The notes beneath the pieces were generated by a model. The model ran no database searches and had not been told where the DNA came from. It saw nothing but the letters and a program-made list of their open reading frames with translations. The position numbers and the translations under genes are program-made. From positions 496,001 through 560,000 of the forward strand of contig CAYVTM010000001.1 in assembly GCA_964454645.1 (NCBI GenBank): DNA of 64,000 nt, given 5' to 3'. Below are positions 25,286 through 35,600 of this stretch, piece by piece. Every line of letters starts with the position of its first letter. Within the stretch, counting starts at the first letter, position 1. The DNA is from CAYVTM01 sp964454645 (GTDB lineage: Bacteria > Bacteroidota > Bacteroidia > Sphingobacteriales > Sphingobacteriaceae).

Positions 25286-25861
25286 TTAAGTATATGGATT
25301 GTAAATATATAGTTCATTATCATTCTTTTGACCGTTGAGGGGGAAACGATAATTTTCCGGATCAGAAGTTCGTGCAGGCATCTCCATTCCGGAACTGTAA
25401 TAATCCACCTGCGAAAGCAATCCTGTTTCGTAGGTAGTATAAGCTTCGTGCAGAGAAGTATTATCAAATACAATGGTTGTATTTGAACCGGAGTCGCTGT
25501 TCTTTACCAACTTTAGATTCATGCTACCGGCTGATGCCGTAAGGGTTATCGCATTACTTCCTATGTTTAATATCTGACTGGTAACAAGTCCTCCGCCCAT
25601 AGTTTCTACTTGTAGTTGTCCTGCATGACCCGAGTTAATACTTTTCACATCTACCCTGAATGTATATTTAATCCCTGAGTTTACGGAATATGTTTCAGAA
25701 CCGATACTCGTGCCACTTGTGCTTACATTTTTGATAGCACTCTGCCAGCTTACATTATCAGGGCCATTCTCTTTGCCGTTAAACCCGAACCGATAATACC
25801 CTGTACATTTCTCAACAGTGTTGGGTTTAATGGTTTCGAAATGGCAAAAGTATGCTTTCAT
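25286..25861 (-). pseudogene. Chimeric RHS core fragment (orphan tip remnant)
   Basis: A 191-codon frame whose start resembles an RHS core junction (TGYYRFGFNGKENGPDN). After that the core does not continue. It switches to a beta-sandwich-like segment (ending TTIVFDNTSLHEAY) and then to a second RHS-type segment (LSQVDYYSSGMEMPARTSDPENYRFPLNGQKNDNE), i.e. the junction normally found before the tip. It ends four residues after a degenerate NGQKNDNE. No toxin domain follows. It appears to be a recombination remnant with two RHS junctions in one frame; expression is doubtful. Confidence 0.6.
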
Positions 25862-25913
25862 TTATTCTTTAAGATATATGCAACAAGAGATAGCCGAAAC
25901 CATCTCTTGTTGT

Positions 25914-26186
25914 TTAATTAGAAGCAACTATCTGCCAGCTAGAATTTTTATCTCTCCTAATTGCTTCAAATCCGAGAGGCATCTTTAATACATCTATGAT
26001 TGATTTGTCTTTCTCAACAATTTCACTTAGCCCAACAACCATTATTGCTTCATCAGAGATGTCATTTTCAATTCCTGAAAATTGCCAACTTCCGTCCTCA
26101 AAATGATATATAAACAATATCGGTGAACCCTCTTTCATAACATACTTCGTGGTAAATACAGCTTGATTCATATTAATTTGATTCAT
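25914..26186 (-). CDS. Candidate immunity protein for the HNH RHS tip
   Basis: A 90-aa soluble protein beginning 3 bp after the HNH-tip stop, in the same direction, where an RHS toxin's immunity gene is expected. Its pattern (VFTTKYVMKEGSPILFIYHFEDGSWQFSG, then a SLSEIV-type block and MPLGFEAIRRD...SSWQI) resembles DUF2185-like immunity families as I remember them; this is not verified by search. The start could be at the second Met pair (MNQA). Inferred role: binds and blocks the neighbouring nuclease. Confidence 0.6.
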   Translation of the reverse strand: MNQINMNQAVFTTKYVMKEGSPILFIYHFEDGSWQFSGIENDISDEAIMVVGLSEIVEKDKSIIDVLKMPLGFEAIRRDKNSSWQIVASN

Positions 26187-26189
26187 ATA

Positions 26190-26978
26190 TTATGGTTTTG
26201 ATCCTTTTTTCAAATTTTCTTCTTTAGAAATAACTCGAAGGTTTGAATTAGAGTTATTTCCCCCACGAGACTTTGGTATAATATGATCAACCTCGGCTTG
26301 ATTCATATTAGTTGGTACGCCTTTTTTCGACTGAACTGGGGGATCAAGTATTTTGCCACTCTCATCACTCCTAATTATTCCATCATTGGATTTTTTATTT
26401 GCTTCAAGTATTCTCTGTCTTTGAGCTGGAGTTGTTTTTAATCCTGGCCCAACAGTTTTAGGCTGTTGCAAACTTGAATAGTCACCCGCACCTTTCCATT
26501 CAGAAGGCATTATATCATCAGCATAGCTAGCAGCAATGCCTTTGATCAACTTGCCCGCAGCAATCCCAGCCATTACATCAACCGCATCCATAGCAGCAGC
26601 ATTCTCAAATTGCTTTTGTATTACGGGGTCTTTTGCATTACCCGCCGCATGCATATTCGAGACCATGTTGCCAGGAGCAGCTAGGCCTCCTATTATTCCC
26701 TGAACTAACGGATTACCAATTACTCCGTTTACCACATGAACAACTTCACTACTGTGTGGGTTCTTAATTTTGGATTCAATGTATCCTGGAGATAGTTGAA
26801 TCATGTAATGAGGCTCCGCACCATCTAAATCAATTGCTTGTATAGGTGTATTCCCTGCAAACTGATAAGGTGTATACCAAGGATAGTCTTTTGTAAGTGG
26901 ATCAATAGATAAGAATCTACCCAACCTTGGATCATATATCCGCATTCCATAGTCTTGCTGATTCCCTGTTCCCTTCAC
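26190..26978 (-). CDS. Orphan RHS C-terminal tip with HNH nuclease toxin domain
   Basis: Begins in the RHS core junction (KGTGNQQDYGMRIYDPRLGRFLSIDPL), continues with AGNTPIQAIDLDGAEP, then a ~110-aa linker and a C-terminal HNH nuclease: EVDHIIPKSRGGNNSNSNLRVISKEEN carries the His-His/Asn-Asn pattern. The frame is open upstream only to an in-frame stop at 27027-27029, so there is no full RHS protein here; the first start is GTG at 26978 (Val of NEVKGTGN). It is therefore a displaced tip, silent unless recombined or expressed from GTG. Inferred target: DNA of competitors. Confidence 0.7.
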   Translation of the reverse strand: MKGTGNQQDYGMRIYDPRLGRFLSIDPLTKDYPWYTPYQFAGNTPIQAIDLDGAEPHYMIQLSPGYIESKIKNPHSSEVVHVVNGVIGNPLVQGIIGGLAAPGNMVSNMHAAGNAKDPVIQKQFENAAAMDAVDVMAGIAAGKLIKGIAASYADDIMPSEWKGAGDYSSLQQPKTVGPGLKTTPAQRQRILEANKKSNDGIIRSDESGKILDPPVQSKKGVPTNMNQAEVDHIIPKSRGGNNSNSNLRVISKEENLKKGSKP

Positions 26979-27071
26979 CTCATTATCGTTCTCTTTTCCA
27001 TTAAAGCCGAAACGATACGCACCCGTTTAATTCGTTTATGTACCACTTATCCAACACCAATATTTTCAAAG
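26815..27071 (-). repeat. RHS core junction remnant, copy B
   Basis: Starts on the minus strand with CTTTGAAAATATTGGTGTTGG and runs through the RFGFNGKENDNE and YDPRLGRFLSIDP codons. The 5' part is out of frame with the tip. About 45 bp around 26970-27017 are nearly identical to the main RHS gene (30436-30484). Homologous to copy A at 28075-28338. Confidence 0.75.
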
Positions 27072-27124
27072 AACAACTTTATCACACAAAAAGTAGAATC
27101 AACCAATAGAAGAAAATATAGATA

Positions 27125-27421
27125 CTACTTCACATTAACATTGTGGTTCTTATTTGTTCTATAAGATGAAATAAGATAAAGTAGTACGGCAATAATTAAC
27201 GTCCAAAAAAGGGCATTAACAAAGATTAAACTTAGTACTATCTCTCCATTACTTCTCGTTAAACTAAATGGGAAATCTTGAATAAATGCTATCATTTTTA
27301 GATACCATGGCTTTTCTGCTCCCCAACTCACCATAAATGGAGCTGCAAAATAAAATACCATAATTAAAAGTACATAAATCACTATCGAAGCAATTGTTAT
27401 TATTACTATTTTTCCTTTCAT
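27125..27421 (-). CDS. Small membrane protein, candidate immunity for the hydrolase tip
   Basis: A 98-aa protein with two strong hydrophobic segments (residues ~4-28, IVIITIASIVIYVLLIMVFYFAAPF, and ~64-86, VLSLIFVNALFWTLIIAVLLYLI). Its ATG overlaps the stop of the hydrolase tip (TAATG at 27419-27423), the tightest form of toxin-immunity coupling in this array. A membrane immunity protein would suit a toxin attacking membrane lipids or acting in the periplasm. No known family is recognised; the role rests on position. Confidence 0.55.
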   Translation of the reverse strand: MKGKIVIITIASIVIYVLLIMVFYFAAPFMVSWGAEKPWYLKMIAFIQDFPFSLTRSNGEIVLSLIFVNALFWTLIIAVLLYLISSYRTNKNHNVNVK

Positions 27422-28158
27422 TATTCTACTCCTTGTTTTTTAAGTTTATCTGCAACATCGCCAATTTTTTTATCTGCTTCTTTTCCTGGTCTTGCCAAAT
27501 CAAAATGAGGTCCTGAATCTTTTGAATTCTGAATACCCCCTTCTATAAATTGCTTATCAGATTTAGGATTGCTTAGTTTATCACCAGCAATATCTTCTCT
27601 AATAACCTTACCAATATTTTTGTTGTTACTTAGTGCATTAAATAACTCGGAACCGCTAGAAATTGGACTACCAATAAGTACAAGATTATCAACTTTAATA
27701 CCTTGGTCTGCTAGTCTTAATGCAACATGAGCCTGAAGTACACTTCCGTAACTATAACCAGCTAGATTTAGTTGCTCACCTTCTTTAAGTGGATTTGCCT
27801 TAAGATCTGCAAGAATATCATTAACTGCCTTTTCTATTTGACGATGATCTCGACGTTTAAGCTGCACTTCTAGTCCTCGTTCAGTTTTAACAATCCTCTC
27901 TCCAACATGAGAAAAATTTCTATAAGTAGCTGTAAAAGCAACATCCTCACTTTTCCCTCCAGAAGCATCGATTCTTGTAAATCCACTTATTCCTTTTGAT
28001 GTAAAAATACTCTTAAATCTATTTGTATAATTCCACCCATCTTTATCATTATTTGCACTACCAACAAAATATATTCTTTTACCATCTGGGTCAATAAATA
28101 CTATAGGGTTATTTCTGAATCCACCATATGGCGTCCATCCTGGGTACTTAGCTTGCAA
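27421..28158 (-). CDS. Orphan RHS C-terminal tip with alpha/beta-hydrolase (lipase-like) toxin domain
   Basis: The RHS junction reads NQLDFGARVYDPRLGRWLSLDPLQAKYPGWTPYGGFRNNPIVFIDPDGKRIYF, after which a ~200-aa hydrolase domain carries the nucleophile elbow GYSYGSV (GxSxG) in LNLAGYSYGSVLQAHVALR, a strand-helix (VDNLVLIGSPISSG) and a candidate catalytic His in DSGPHFDLARPG. The frame is open up to 28311 but only a TTG at 28158 or internal codons could start it; the sequence upstream carries a frameshift, so it is a displaced tip. A phospholipase- or esterase-type effector is inferred. Confidence 0.7.
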   Translation of the reverse strand: MQAKYPGWTPYGGFRNNPIVFIDPDGKRIYFVGSANNDKDGWNYTNRFKSIFTSKGISGFTRIDASGGKSEDVAFTATYRNFSHVGERIVKTERGLEVQLKRRDHRQIEKAVNDILADLKANPLKEGEQLNLAGYSYGSVLQAHVALRLADQGIKVDNLVLIGSPISSGSELFNALSNNKNIGKVIREDIAGDKLSNPKSDKQFIEGGIQNSKDSGPHFDLARPGKEADKKIGDVADKLKKQGVE

Positions 28159-28338
28159 AGGATCTAAACTCAGCCATCTTCCTAATCTCGGATCATATAC
28201 TCTTGCACCAAAATCGAGCTGATTCTCCGTCCCTTTCCCATCATTTTCACTCTCTTTGCCATTAAATCCGAAATGAAATAGTAAGCATCCGTTAAATTCG
28301 CTTCTATTCCACTATATCCAACTCCAATATTTTCAAAG
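28075..28338 (-). repeat. RHS core junction remnant, copy A
   Basis: Minus strand begins CTTTGAAAATATTGGAGTTGG, in frame with YFENIGVGYSGIEANLTDAYYF, then shifts by two bases at TATTTCATTTCGG and resumes as FGFNGKESENDGKG. Upstream of the CTTTGAAAATATTGG start the two copies do not match, marking a shared border of homology. Confidence 0.75.
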
Positions 28339-28376
28339 TACTATTATTTCTTACTGTCCAAATGGTAAAGTAATGG

Positions 28377-29012
28377 CTAATGAAATAGATCATCGGATAT
28401 TTTTTTCTCTTCAACATTTATCAATGTCATACTGACAACTACTCCCTCCGTTGATTTAACTATCTTTAATGGTAATGCATTAGATATATTAAGAAAACCA
28501 TACCAACCATCTAATACATAGTTCTTATACAAACTTGAAGACATTTTTAAGAAATCAGAATTAAAATAATAATCATAATAACCAGCTGTCCATTTTACCC
28601 TTATTATTTTACACGATCTGTTATAAACCTGAGCTATTGTATCTAACAATTCTATAGTTGGTTTTTTACCTAAAAGCTTAAACTCATTATCAATTGAAAC
28701 ATCCACTGTATTAACTTTTTGATACTGCACATAGGTATATAACCTATTACTATCACTTAAATAAACGATTTTTGTTTTTTGAGAATCCTGCATCAAAGAG
28801 TAATAATTTCCAAGTTTATAAGATGTTTCGATCTTATCAGCCCACAAACCATCTTTTTTCATGCTCTCAATCATCCGTTCTTTTGTAATACCCATTTTCT
28901 GAAAAGAAGGCTTTATTTCCATCTCTAATCGATATGTTAGTGTCCCTTCAAAATTTTGACCGAAAGAGATAACAGATATAAATAAGAACAAAATATTGAA
29001 TATCAGCTTCAT
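28377..29012 (-). CDS. Secreted protein of unknown function (DUF4412-like)
   Basis: Signal peptide (KLIFNILFLFISVISFGQ) then a ~190-aa beta-rich domain starting NFEGTLTYRLEMEI, resembling the exported DUF4412-type proteins that Bacteroidota carry. I use the Met at 29012 that opens the signal peptide; the frame extends to 29063 overlapping the upstream gene. It lies 16 bp after the candidate immunity protein and before the orphan tips. Possible second immunity factor acting in the periplasm, or a cargo gene. No function can be assigned. Confidence 0.6.
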   Translation of the reverse strand: MKLIFNILFLFISVISFGQNFEGTLTYRLEMEIKPSFQKMGITKERMIESMKKDGLWADKIETSYKLGNYYSLMQDSQKTKIVYLSDSNRLYTYVQYQKVNTVDVSIDNEFKLLGKKPTIELLDTIAQVYNRSCKIIRVKWTAGYYDYYFNSDFLKMSSSLYKNYVLDGWYGFLNISNALPLKIVKSTEGVVVSMTLINVEEKKISDDLFH

Positions 29013-29028
29013 AATTCTATAGTTTAAT

Positions 29029-29610
29029 TTACTTAATTTGAACTTCCCAATTATCTGCAACATACGACCCTAACAATCCCCTTCGACATTGCAAAATGAG
29101 ATAAGCATTATTGCCGGAATCCTTCTTTAACACTTGATACGTCTCAGGTTTTATTGGCAATGAATTTATTTTTCCATCAAAATAGAACTGAGCAGAGGCA
29201 GCACTTTTGCTTGTGCCTCTAGAGAAATGAACTATCTCAACAGTTAGGCTCTCGAATGGCTTGTCTGCTACATAAGTAACATTAGAAATCAAAAATATAG
29301 ATAAAAAGCAAGTTAAGCCGATAATTGACAAGGTTACTACATACTTAAACAATAAGATAGCAGTATCAAGCATAATTTTCCAAATCTCTTTCTTGCTTTT
29401 ACATATTTCTAATAGATATTTTCTTTTACTTATACAGGCATATAATATGCTAATAGAAAAAATTAAATAGCTAAAAGCATATGGAAAATTTAATATCTCC
29501 TTTCTAATAAGACCCCGAATAATTAAATACAAAATAACGGAAGATATTAAAATATAGTAAAGATACTTTTCTCCTTTAGTGCTTACATTTTCATTACTTT
29601 TTACTCTCAT
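29029..29610 (-). CDS. Three-TM membrane protein, candidate immunity for the main RHS toxin
   Basis: A 193-aa protein located 18 bp downstream of the giant RHS gene, the usual immunity slot. Hydrophobic segments lie at about residues 16-36, 43-60 and 87-112; an extracytoplasmic or cytoplasmic beta-rich tail follows (SLTVEIVHFSRGTSKSAAS... ending DNWEVQIK). No known family is recognised. If it is an immunity protein, its membrane nature suggests that the main RHS tip acts at the inner membrane or periplasm. Confidence 0.55.
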   Translation of the reverse strand: MRVKSNENVSTKGEKYLYYILISSVILYLIIRGLIRKEILNFPYAFSYLIFSISILYACISKRKYLLEICKSKKEIWKIMLDTAILLFKYVVTLSIIGLTCFLSIFLISNVTYVADKPFESLTVEIVHFSRGTSKSAASAQFYFDGKINSLPIKPETYQVLKKDSGNNAYLILQCRRGLLGSYVADNWEVQIK

Positions 29611-29628
29611 TACTTAAATTGTATAAAA

Positions 29629-32600
29629 TCATCGAGGCATAATCTGTTCATAACCTCTCGCAGTAGATTTTCCAGCAGTTTCTTTCAAAATACTGAATCC
29701 TGCATTCTTCGATATTGTTTTAACTAGTTTTTTCTGTGCATTATCAACCTTCTTTGTTCTATTTGCTACTGTTTCCTTTGTTGCCTTTCCTGTTGCTTCA
29801 GATTTTATATTCTTAGCTAATTTCGCTTCCTGTTTTGCTACGTCTCCTGCTGCATTTTTCACCTTTTTCTCGAGCTCAGCAGCTTTTTCATTGAAACCTT
29901 GACTTACTAATGCTTCGATTAACGCACCTTCAAATTTATTTCCCATAACTGCCTCTACTTTAGTAAAATCTAATATCCCATCTGTTGTTAATTCGCCTGC
30001 ATTATATGCTTTAACTAATTCAGCCGTTAAATTAGAAGTAAATTCTATTGTGACTCTGCCCACTTTGGATGATGCGGCCTTCTTTAATGCCTTAACAGAA
30101 CCTAATCCTGTAAATACTAAAGAAACTGTATAGGATTTAGCACCCTCTATTGCGGCATTTCCCCAATCAATAGCAGCGAATGCTTGTTCAGCATCCATAT
30201 TATTCAGAATATAATTTTCGGTGAAATCCATACCAGCTTCGACCGCAAACGCAGTAAGTGCATCAATTATTGCTGTTATTGGTTCTTTACCATCATCATC
30301 AATAAAAATTATTGGATTATTTACTGTAAAAGCATATGGGCTTATATGTGGGTATTTATGTGCCATTGGGTCAACACTTAACCACCTCCCAAGTCTAGGA
30401 TCATATATCCTAGCACCAAAATCTAATTGATTCCCCGTCCCCTTCACCTCATTATCGTTCTCTTTTCCATTAAACCCGAAACGATACTGATCACTATTAT
30501 ATTGCCTGTCGGTTATCGGCATGCCGAATACATAATACTCCTGGGCGCTGCGTATATCGGCAAGGTTCAAACCCGAAACCTTATTATCATCGTAAATCTT
30601 CATATCGGAAATTACCGTTAGCACATTACCCAGGTGGTTTGTCAGCTCATATCGTTTCTCTCCGAGGTACCGCTTGAAAACACCTTCATTCTCTAGCGAA
30701 TATGAGGGGTAAATGGCATCCAATACCTTATTTCCGTATGTCCCGGATTCCTCATCATAACTATCTACACTAAAGCTTGCCCGCCACAGGTGGCGCTCCG
30801 GCATCCACACTCCCAACCGGCTGCTTCCGTAAACCGGAACTTCAGAAAGCGTAATATACTGATGATACAAATAAGCATCTCCCTCATCCTCGGGGTCTAT
30901 TTTACGGCTATAAATAGCTAAAATATTACCCGAAGCATCACGTACATAATAGCTGTACTCCCAATAGCGCTCGTCAGCCGGATGATTCGGATTATTCGGA
31001 CTTTTAGGCTTTACCAGTTTAGAGATACGGTTGCCCGAAGCATCGTATTCGTATTCGATATTGGCTAAGCCCTCTCCCCGTATGATCTTGCTTATCTTAC
31101 CCGAAGCTGTCCATACAATCTCTTCAATATATTCCTGAGCATCGTAAATTAAATTCCCAACCGGGTCGTACTGGTAATTGGGGTCTGATTGATCTTCGAT
31201 GTCGGCAGTATAAGAGGTATTTACATTATCACTCACATAAGACAGCTTATTGGTACTCTGAAGATATCCATTTGTCTCATAATTATATGTTAATCTATCG
31301 AGTGCATTTTCGTCCTCATCCATACGCTCAACGGTTAAAATATTCCCGTTTCCGTCGTACGTGAAGATCTCATAATGTTTATTAGTCTCCGAAACACCAA
31401 TCGTATTACTTCCCCGGTCAAGATCGATGAACCTTTTAGCTTCGCTTATGCGGTTTAGCTGATCGTATTTAAAGCTTCTTGCAAATACGATATCGTCATC
31501 CGAACTATTAAATTTCGATAAAGAAGTAAACATGTGGCGGATATTCCCATTATATAAACCCGGACTATATGCGGGGTCATTCAGGGGAGTTCCCTCGATA
31601 TTGGCTTCAAAAGATAGGTCTTCATTATACTTGAAGTCGGGATGAATCGCACTGTAATCATTAAACTCATTATCCTGTCCGTAATAACCTAAAGTATATC
31701 CGTACACATCCGAACCGAATTTCGCATGAAGCTCTCCCGGGGTATTTGCTCCCGTTCCATTATCTTTTCCGATATCGTTTTGTGATAACAACATGGTACT
31801 GTTCACGCCTTTTAACCAGCCCTGGAGTGTATAGGCATAATCTATACCTTGTAGCTGCACATCCCCTAATTCAACACGCGCTAAAGGTCCGTGATGATAA
31901 TAAAAATACTTTGCATCCCGCTCCCATATAACACCGTCTTTGCTTGTAGAAGTATTTAAAATACGATTATCCCCGTCGTATTCATATTTATGGTAGAACT
32001 GGTCTGTCTGGCCTTTCTGGTAGCTCACTTCGTTTACTTTGCCCGATATAAGGTCGTAGCTATAGACTATTTTTTTATACCTGCTATTGAGTTCTTCCAG
32101 GGATCTAAAATCCTGAATTAAGGTATCGACATTTCCATGAATATCATAGCTGTAATGTGTTGCATGGTCAAAGGTAAGCGCATTGGCATCGTCAACCTTC
32201 TCAAAATAGGTATAAGCAACCCGATTTCGGAGATTCTTTGGATCTAATACTGCCTTGGGCAATAACGAGAATTTAGTATCGTAGCGGGTTCCGGCAACTT
32301 CATATTTAGAATTAGCACTTATCCAGCTTTCAAAAAGACCCTGATCCAATCGTCCATTCACATAATTTGCGGAAATATTGGAAGAAGCCTCCAGTTCGCC
32401 TACTTCAATTATCCTGTTCAGATAATCATACAGGGTGTAGCTGTATCTATCGAGCATATACTGCCTGGTATTTTGCGAAGCCACAATTCTTCCTAATTGA
32501 TCATACCAAAAGCGTGAGCTGTAACGGCGTGTATTATCGGACAGGTGCAGGGAAAGGCCCGAAGCGCCTGCAATTACCCCATTATAAAAAGAGGAGAAAG

Positions 32601-35600
32601 AGATATCGTTCAAAGCGGAGGTTGTACCGGAAGCCTCAGTCGTAAATGTTGCTCCTCCATCATTTGTCTTTAAAATCTTACCCGAGTTTCCTACCGCGTA
32701 ACCGGTAAGCTGGTCTCTGAAATAAACATCATTCAGATCAACCGATACCCCGGAATTAAGCGTTGTCCAGGACTGACCATGATTGATTGATTTCAGGAAG
32801 CGTCCGGTTGTACCTACCGCATACCCAATTTCTTCCTGGAACATTACTCCTCTTAAATGAATGCTTGTAGGCGAGGTTATGGTTGTTGCCGTTGACCAGG
32901 AAGATCCGCGATTCGCCGTACGCAAAAAAGTTGCGTTATTTCCAACAACGTACCCGTAATTTGTCGAAGGATCGATAAATATCTTGTTGAGATCGGCTGT
33001 AGTACCTGTAGTTACAGATGACCATGAAAGGCCTCCGTTCACTGTTTTTCTGAGTGTTCCGGTTTTACCGATAACGAAGCCTGTATCCGCACTGAAGAAG
33101 GATACCCCGTTTAAATCCACAGCAACTCCCGATGGAGAGGGAGTCCAGCTTATGCCCCTGTCGTTTGTTTTGTATATTTTACCGGTATTACCTACCGCAT
33201 AGCCCAATTGGGTATTGGGGATCAGGTGTAAAGCGTTTAGCACAGGAGGAGAAACATCCGTAACGGCAGCAAACGAAGACCCTAAGTTTGTCGAACGAAT
33301 AATTTTACCCGCATTACCTATTGCAAGCACATGATTAGTATTAAATATAACCAGGTCTGTTAAATTGACCCCTCCCGCTGATGCCGGAGCAGCTGATGAG
33401 AACGACCAGGTATTTCCGCTGTTTATACTGGACATGCTTACTATTTTACCCGATTCTCCGGATAAAAGTAAGCTATACTGATTTGCAGGATTATATTTTA
33501 CGGCATTAAGATGTGTTGTAATACCCGTATTTAATTGTGTCCAATTACCATACATTCCTGTAGTGGTGCGTAGAACGGTGCCCGTATTTCCTACGACAAT
33601 GCCATTCGACGAGTTATAAAATACGACATCATTGAGCTGGGCATTGGTTCCGGATTTAACAAAATACCAACTTGCAGCGTTATTATTAGAATACCAAACG
33701 GTACCATTGTTCCCTACTGAAATAATATTGGAAGTTTGAGGAACATAATAAATACTATTCATTCTGACCGGGACAAGGTTTCCACCCAGGGGCGCCGCAT
33801 TTGTCCCCTGATCCATAAGAAAGTACTGCACTCCATCCATATCGCATAATAATGCCATATCGCTAAGCATTAAAACCGCAGCGGGCATGACACCAATATG
33901 ATGAGGAGAAGTCCAGGTATCTCCAAAATTTTCTGAATATACCGTGTGCTCATCTGAGCCTATTGCTATTGCATAATTCTTATCACTTTTGTAGTGGCTC
34001 AGGACACTAATATTATAGATAGATACATCTGTCCAGATAGCATTAGGAGAATTCTGAGCATCTCTTACCGTTACGATATAGCGGCCGTTCCCGTCATCCA
34101 AAAGTAAATTCACACTTTGCTCATCCAATGCATCAATCTGAACAATGGGATCTGTTGCCGTAAAATTAGCATCCTCAATCTGCATCCAACTATTTCCTTC
34201 ATCAGCTGAGTAGTACAACTGTGCATCCTCACCGCCAATAAATACGGAATTGTCAGACACGACAGATACTGCATATAAATTTATTGCTAAAGTAGTATTA
34301 ATTACATTCCAACTATCGCCCCCGTCAGCAGACATAAACATTTCTCCATTATCACCAACAATATAAATATAAGATCCGCCATTATCAGCCATGTGCACAT
34401 CACGAATAAACGGGCTTCCGGATGGTGTGATAGGATTCCATGCCGTACCTCCGTTAATGCTTCGCATAAGCGCTCCCGTAGAAGTAACGGCAATAAGCGT
34501 ATAACTGTTTCCATTATGATAGGCCACGCACTTTATAAGATCTGCATTGGTATTGGAGGGGACATATTCCCAATCACCGCCGCTTCCGTATGAAACCAGC
34601 ACATATCCATCATTGCCCACAGCAAAAATTGTATAATCATCGACATTGTAAAAATGATTAAGCGGTAAGCCGTAAAAGTTGGTTGTCTGTGTCCAGGATT
34701 GCCCATAATTTGTTGTTTTATAAATTACCCCGATGCCGCCATTACTAGTATAACCGCAGGCCACTCCAACCTGGTCTGTCTCAAAGGACAATTTGGAAAT
34801 ATGGTGCGAAGCACTTATACCTGTGGAATTACTCCAGTTGAGGCCGCCATCATTTGTGTAACGCATCAGACCATTTTTACCGGCTATTACCCCTTTAGAA
34901 GTAGTAGAAGAAAAATACAGATCACTAACTTCATTTGTGATCCCGGTACCAAGGGTATTCCATATTACCCCTCCATTTGTTGTTTTAATAAGTGTTCCGT
35001 CCGAGCCTACGGCATAGCCTACCGTTGTACTGGTCATATGTATGGCTTTTAAATCCGGCACTCCGATCGAGGTAAGCTGCGTCCAGCTTGCTCCACCATC
35101 GTTGGTCATATAAATATATCCATCGGCTCCTATATTACCGATAAGATAGCCGTCTCCGGAGCTAACAAAATTAACCCCGTTTATAACCAGATTCGAAGGT
35201 AAGCCGGTCGAAGCCGTTACGTCCCAGCTATTTGTAAAAGTATGGTCGGGCATACTTTGACTGATCAATTGATTCAGTGAGTTATATTCGTAAGTTGTAC
35301 AATAGTCGTGTTCGGTAAATACAGTCTGTTTGCCATTGTACCGATCCTGTTTAATTTTCGACAGTTTCGCGGGATCCGTAATAAAATTTACTCCCTGAGG
35401 AGGTACCGTTTTGATCAGGTTACCTGCCTGATCGTAATAGTATAAAGTATAGTGATATTCGTTTAGCAGGTTTTGTTTCGTGAACTGTTCTACAGGGCTC
35501 ATACAATTTTCGTATAAGTGCTGGCGAATATCCCTTTTAATACTGTCTATATACGATGTATATAAATAGGTGGCATTGGTATAAGCATTGGCATACAGTT

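Noticed and set aside
25261..28400. CRISPR array or insertion sequence as explanation for repeated DNA
   Set aside because: The repeats are few, of coding origin (RHS junctions) and unequal in spacing; there is no transposase or terminal inverted repeat in the window.
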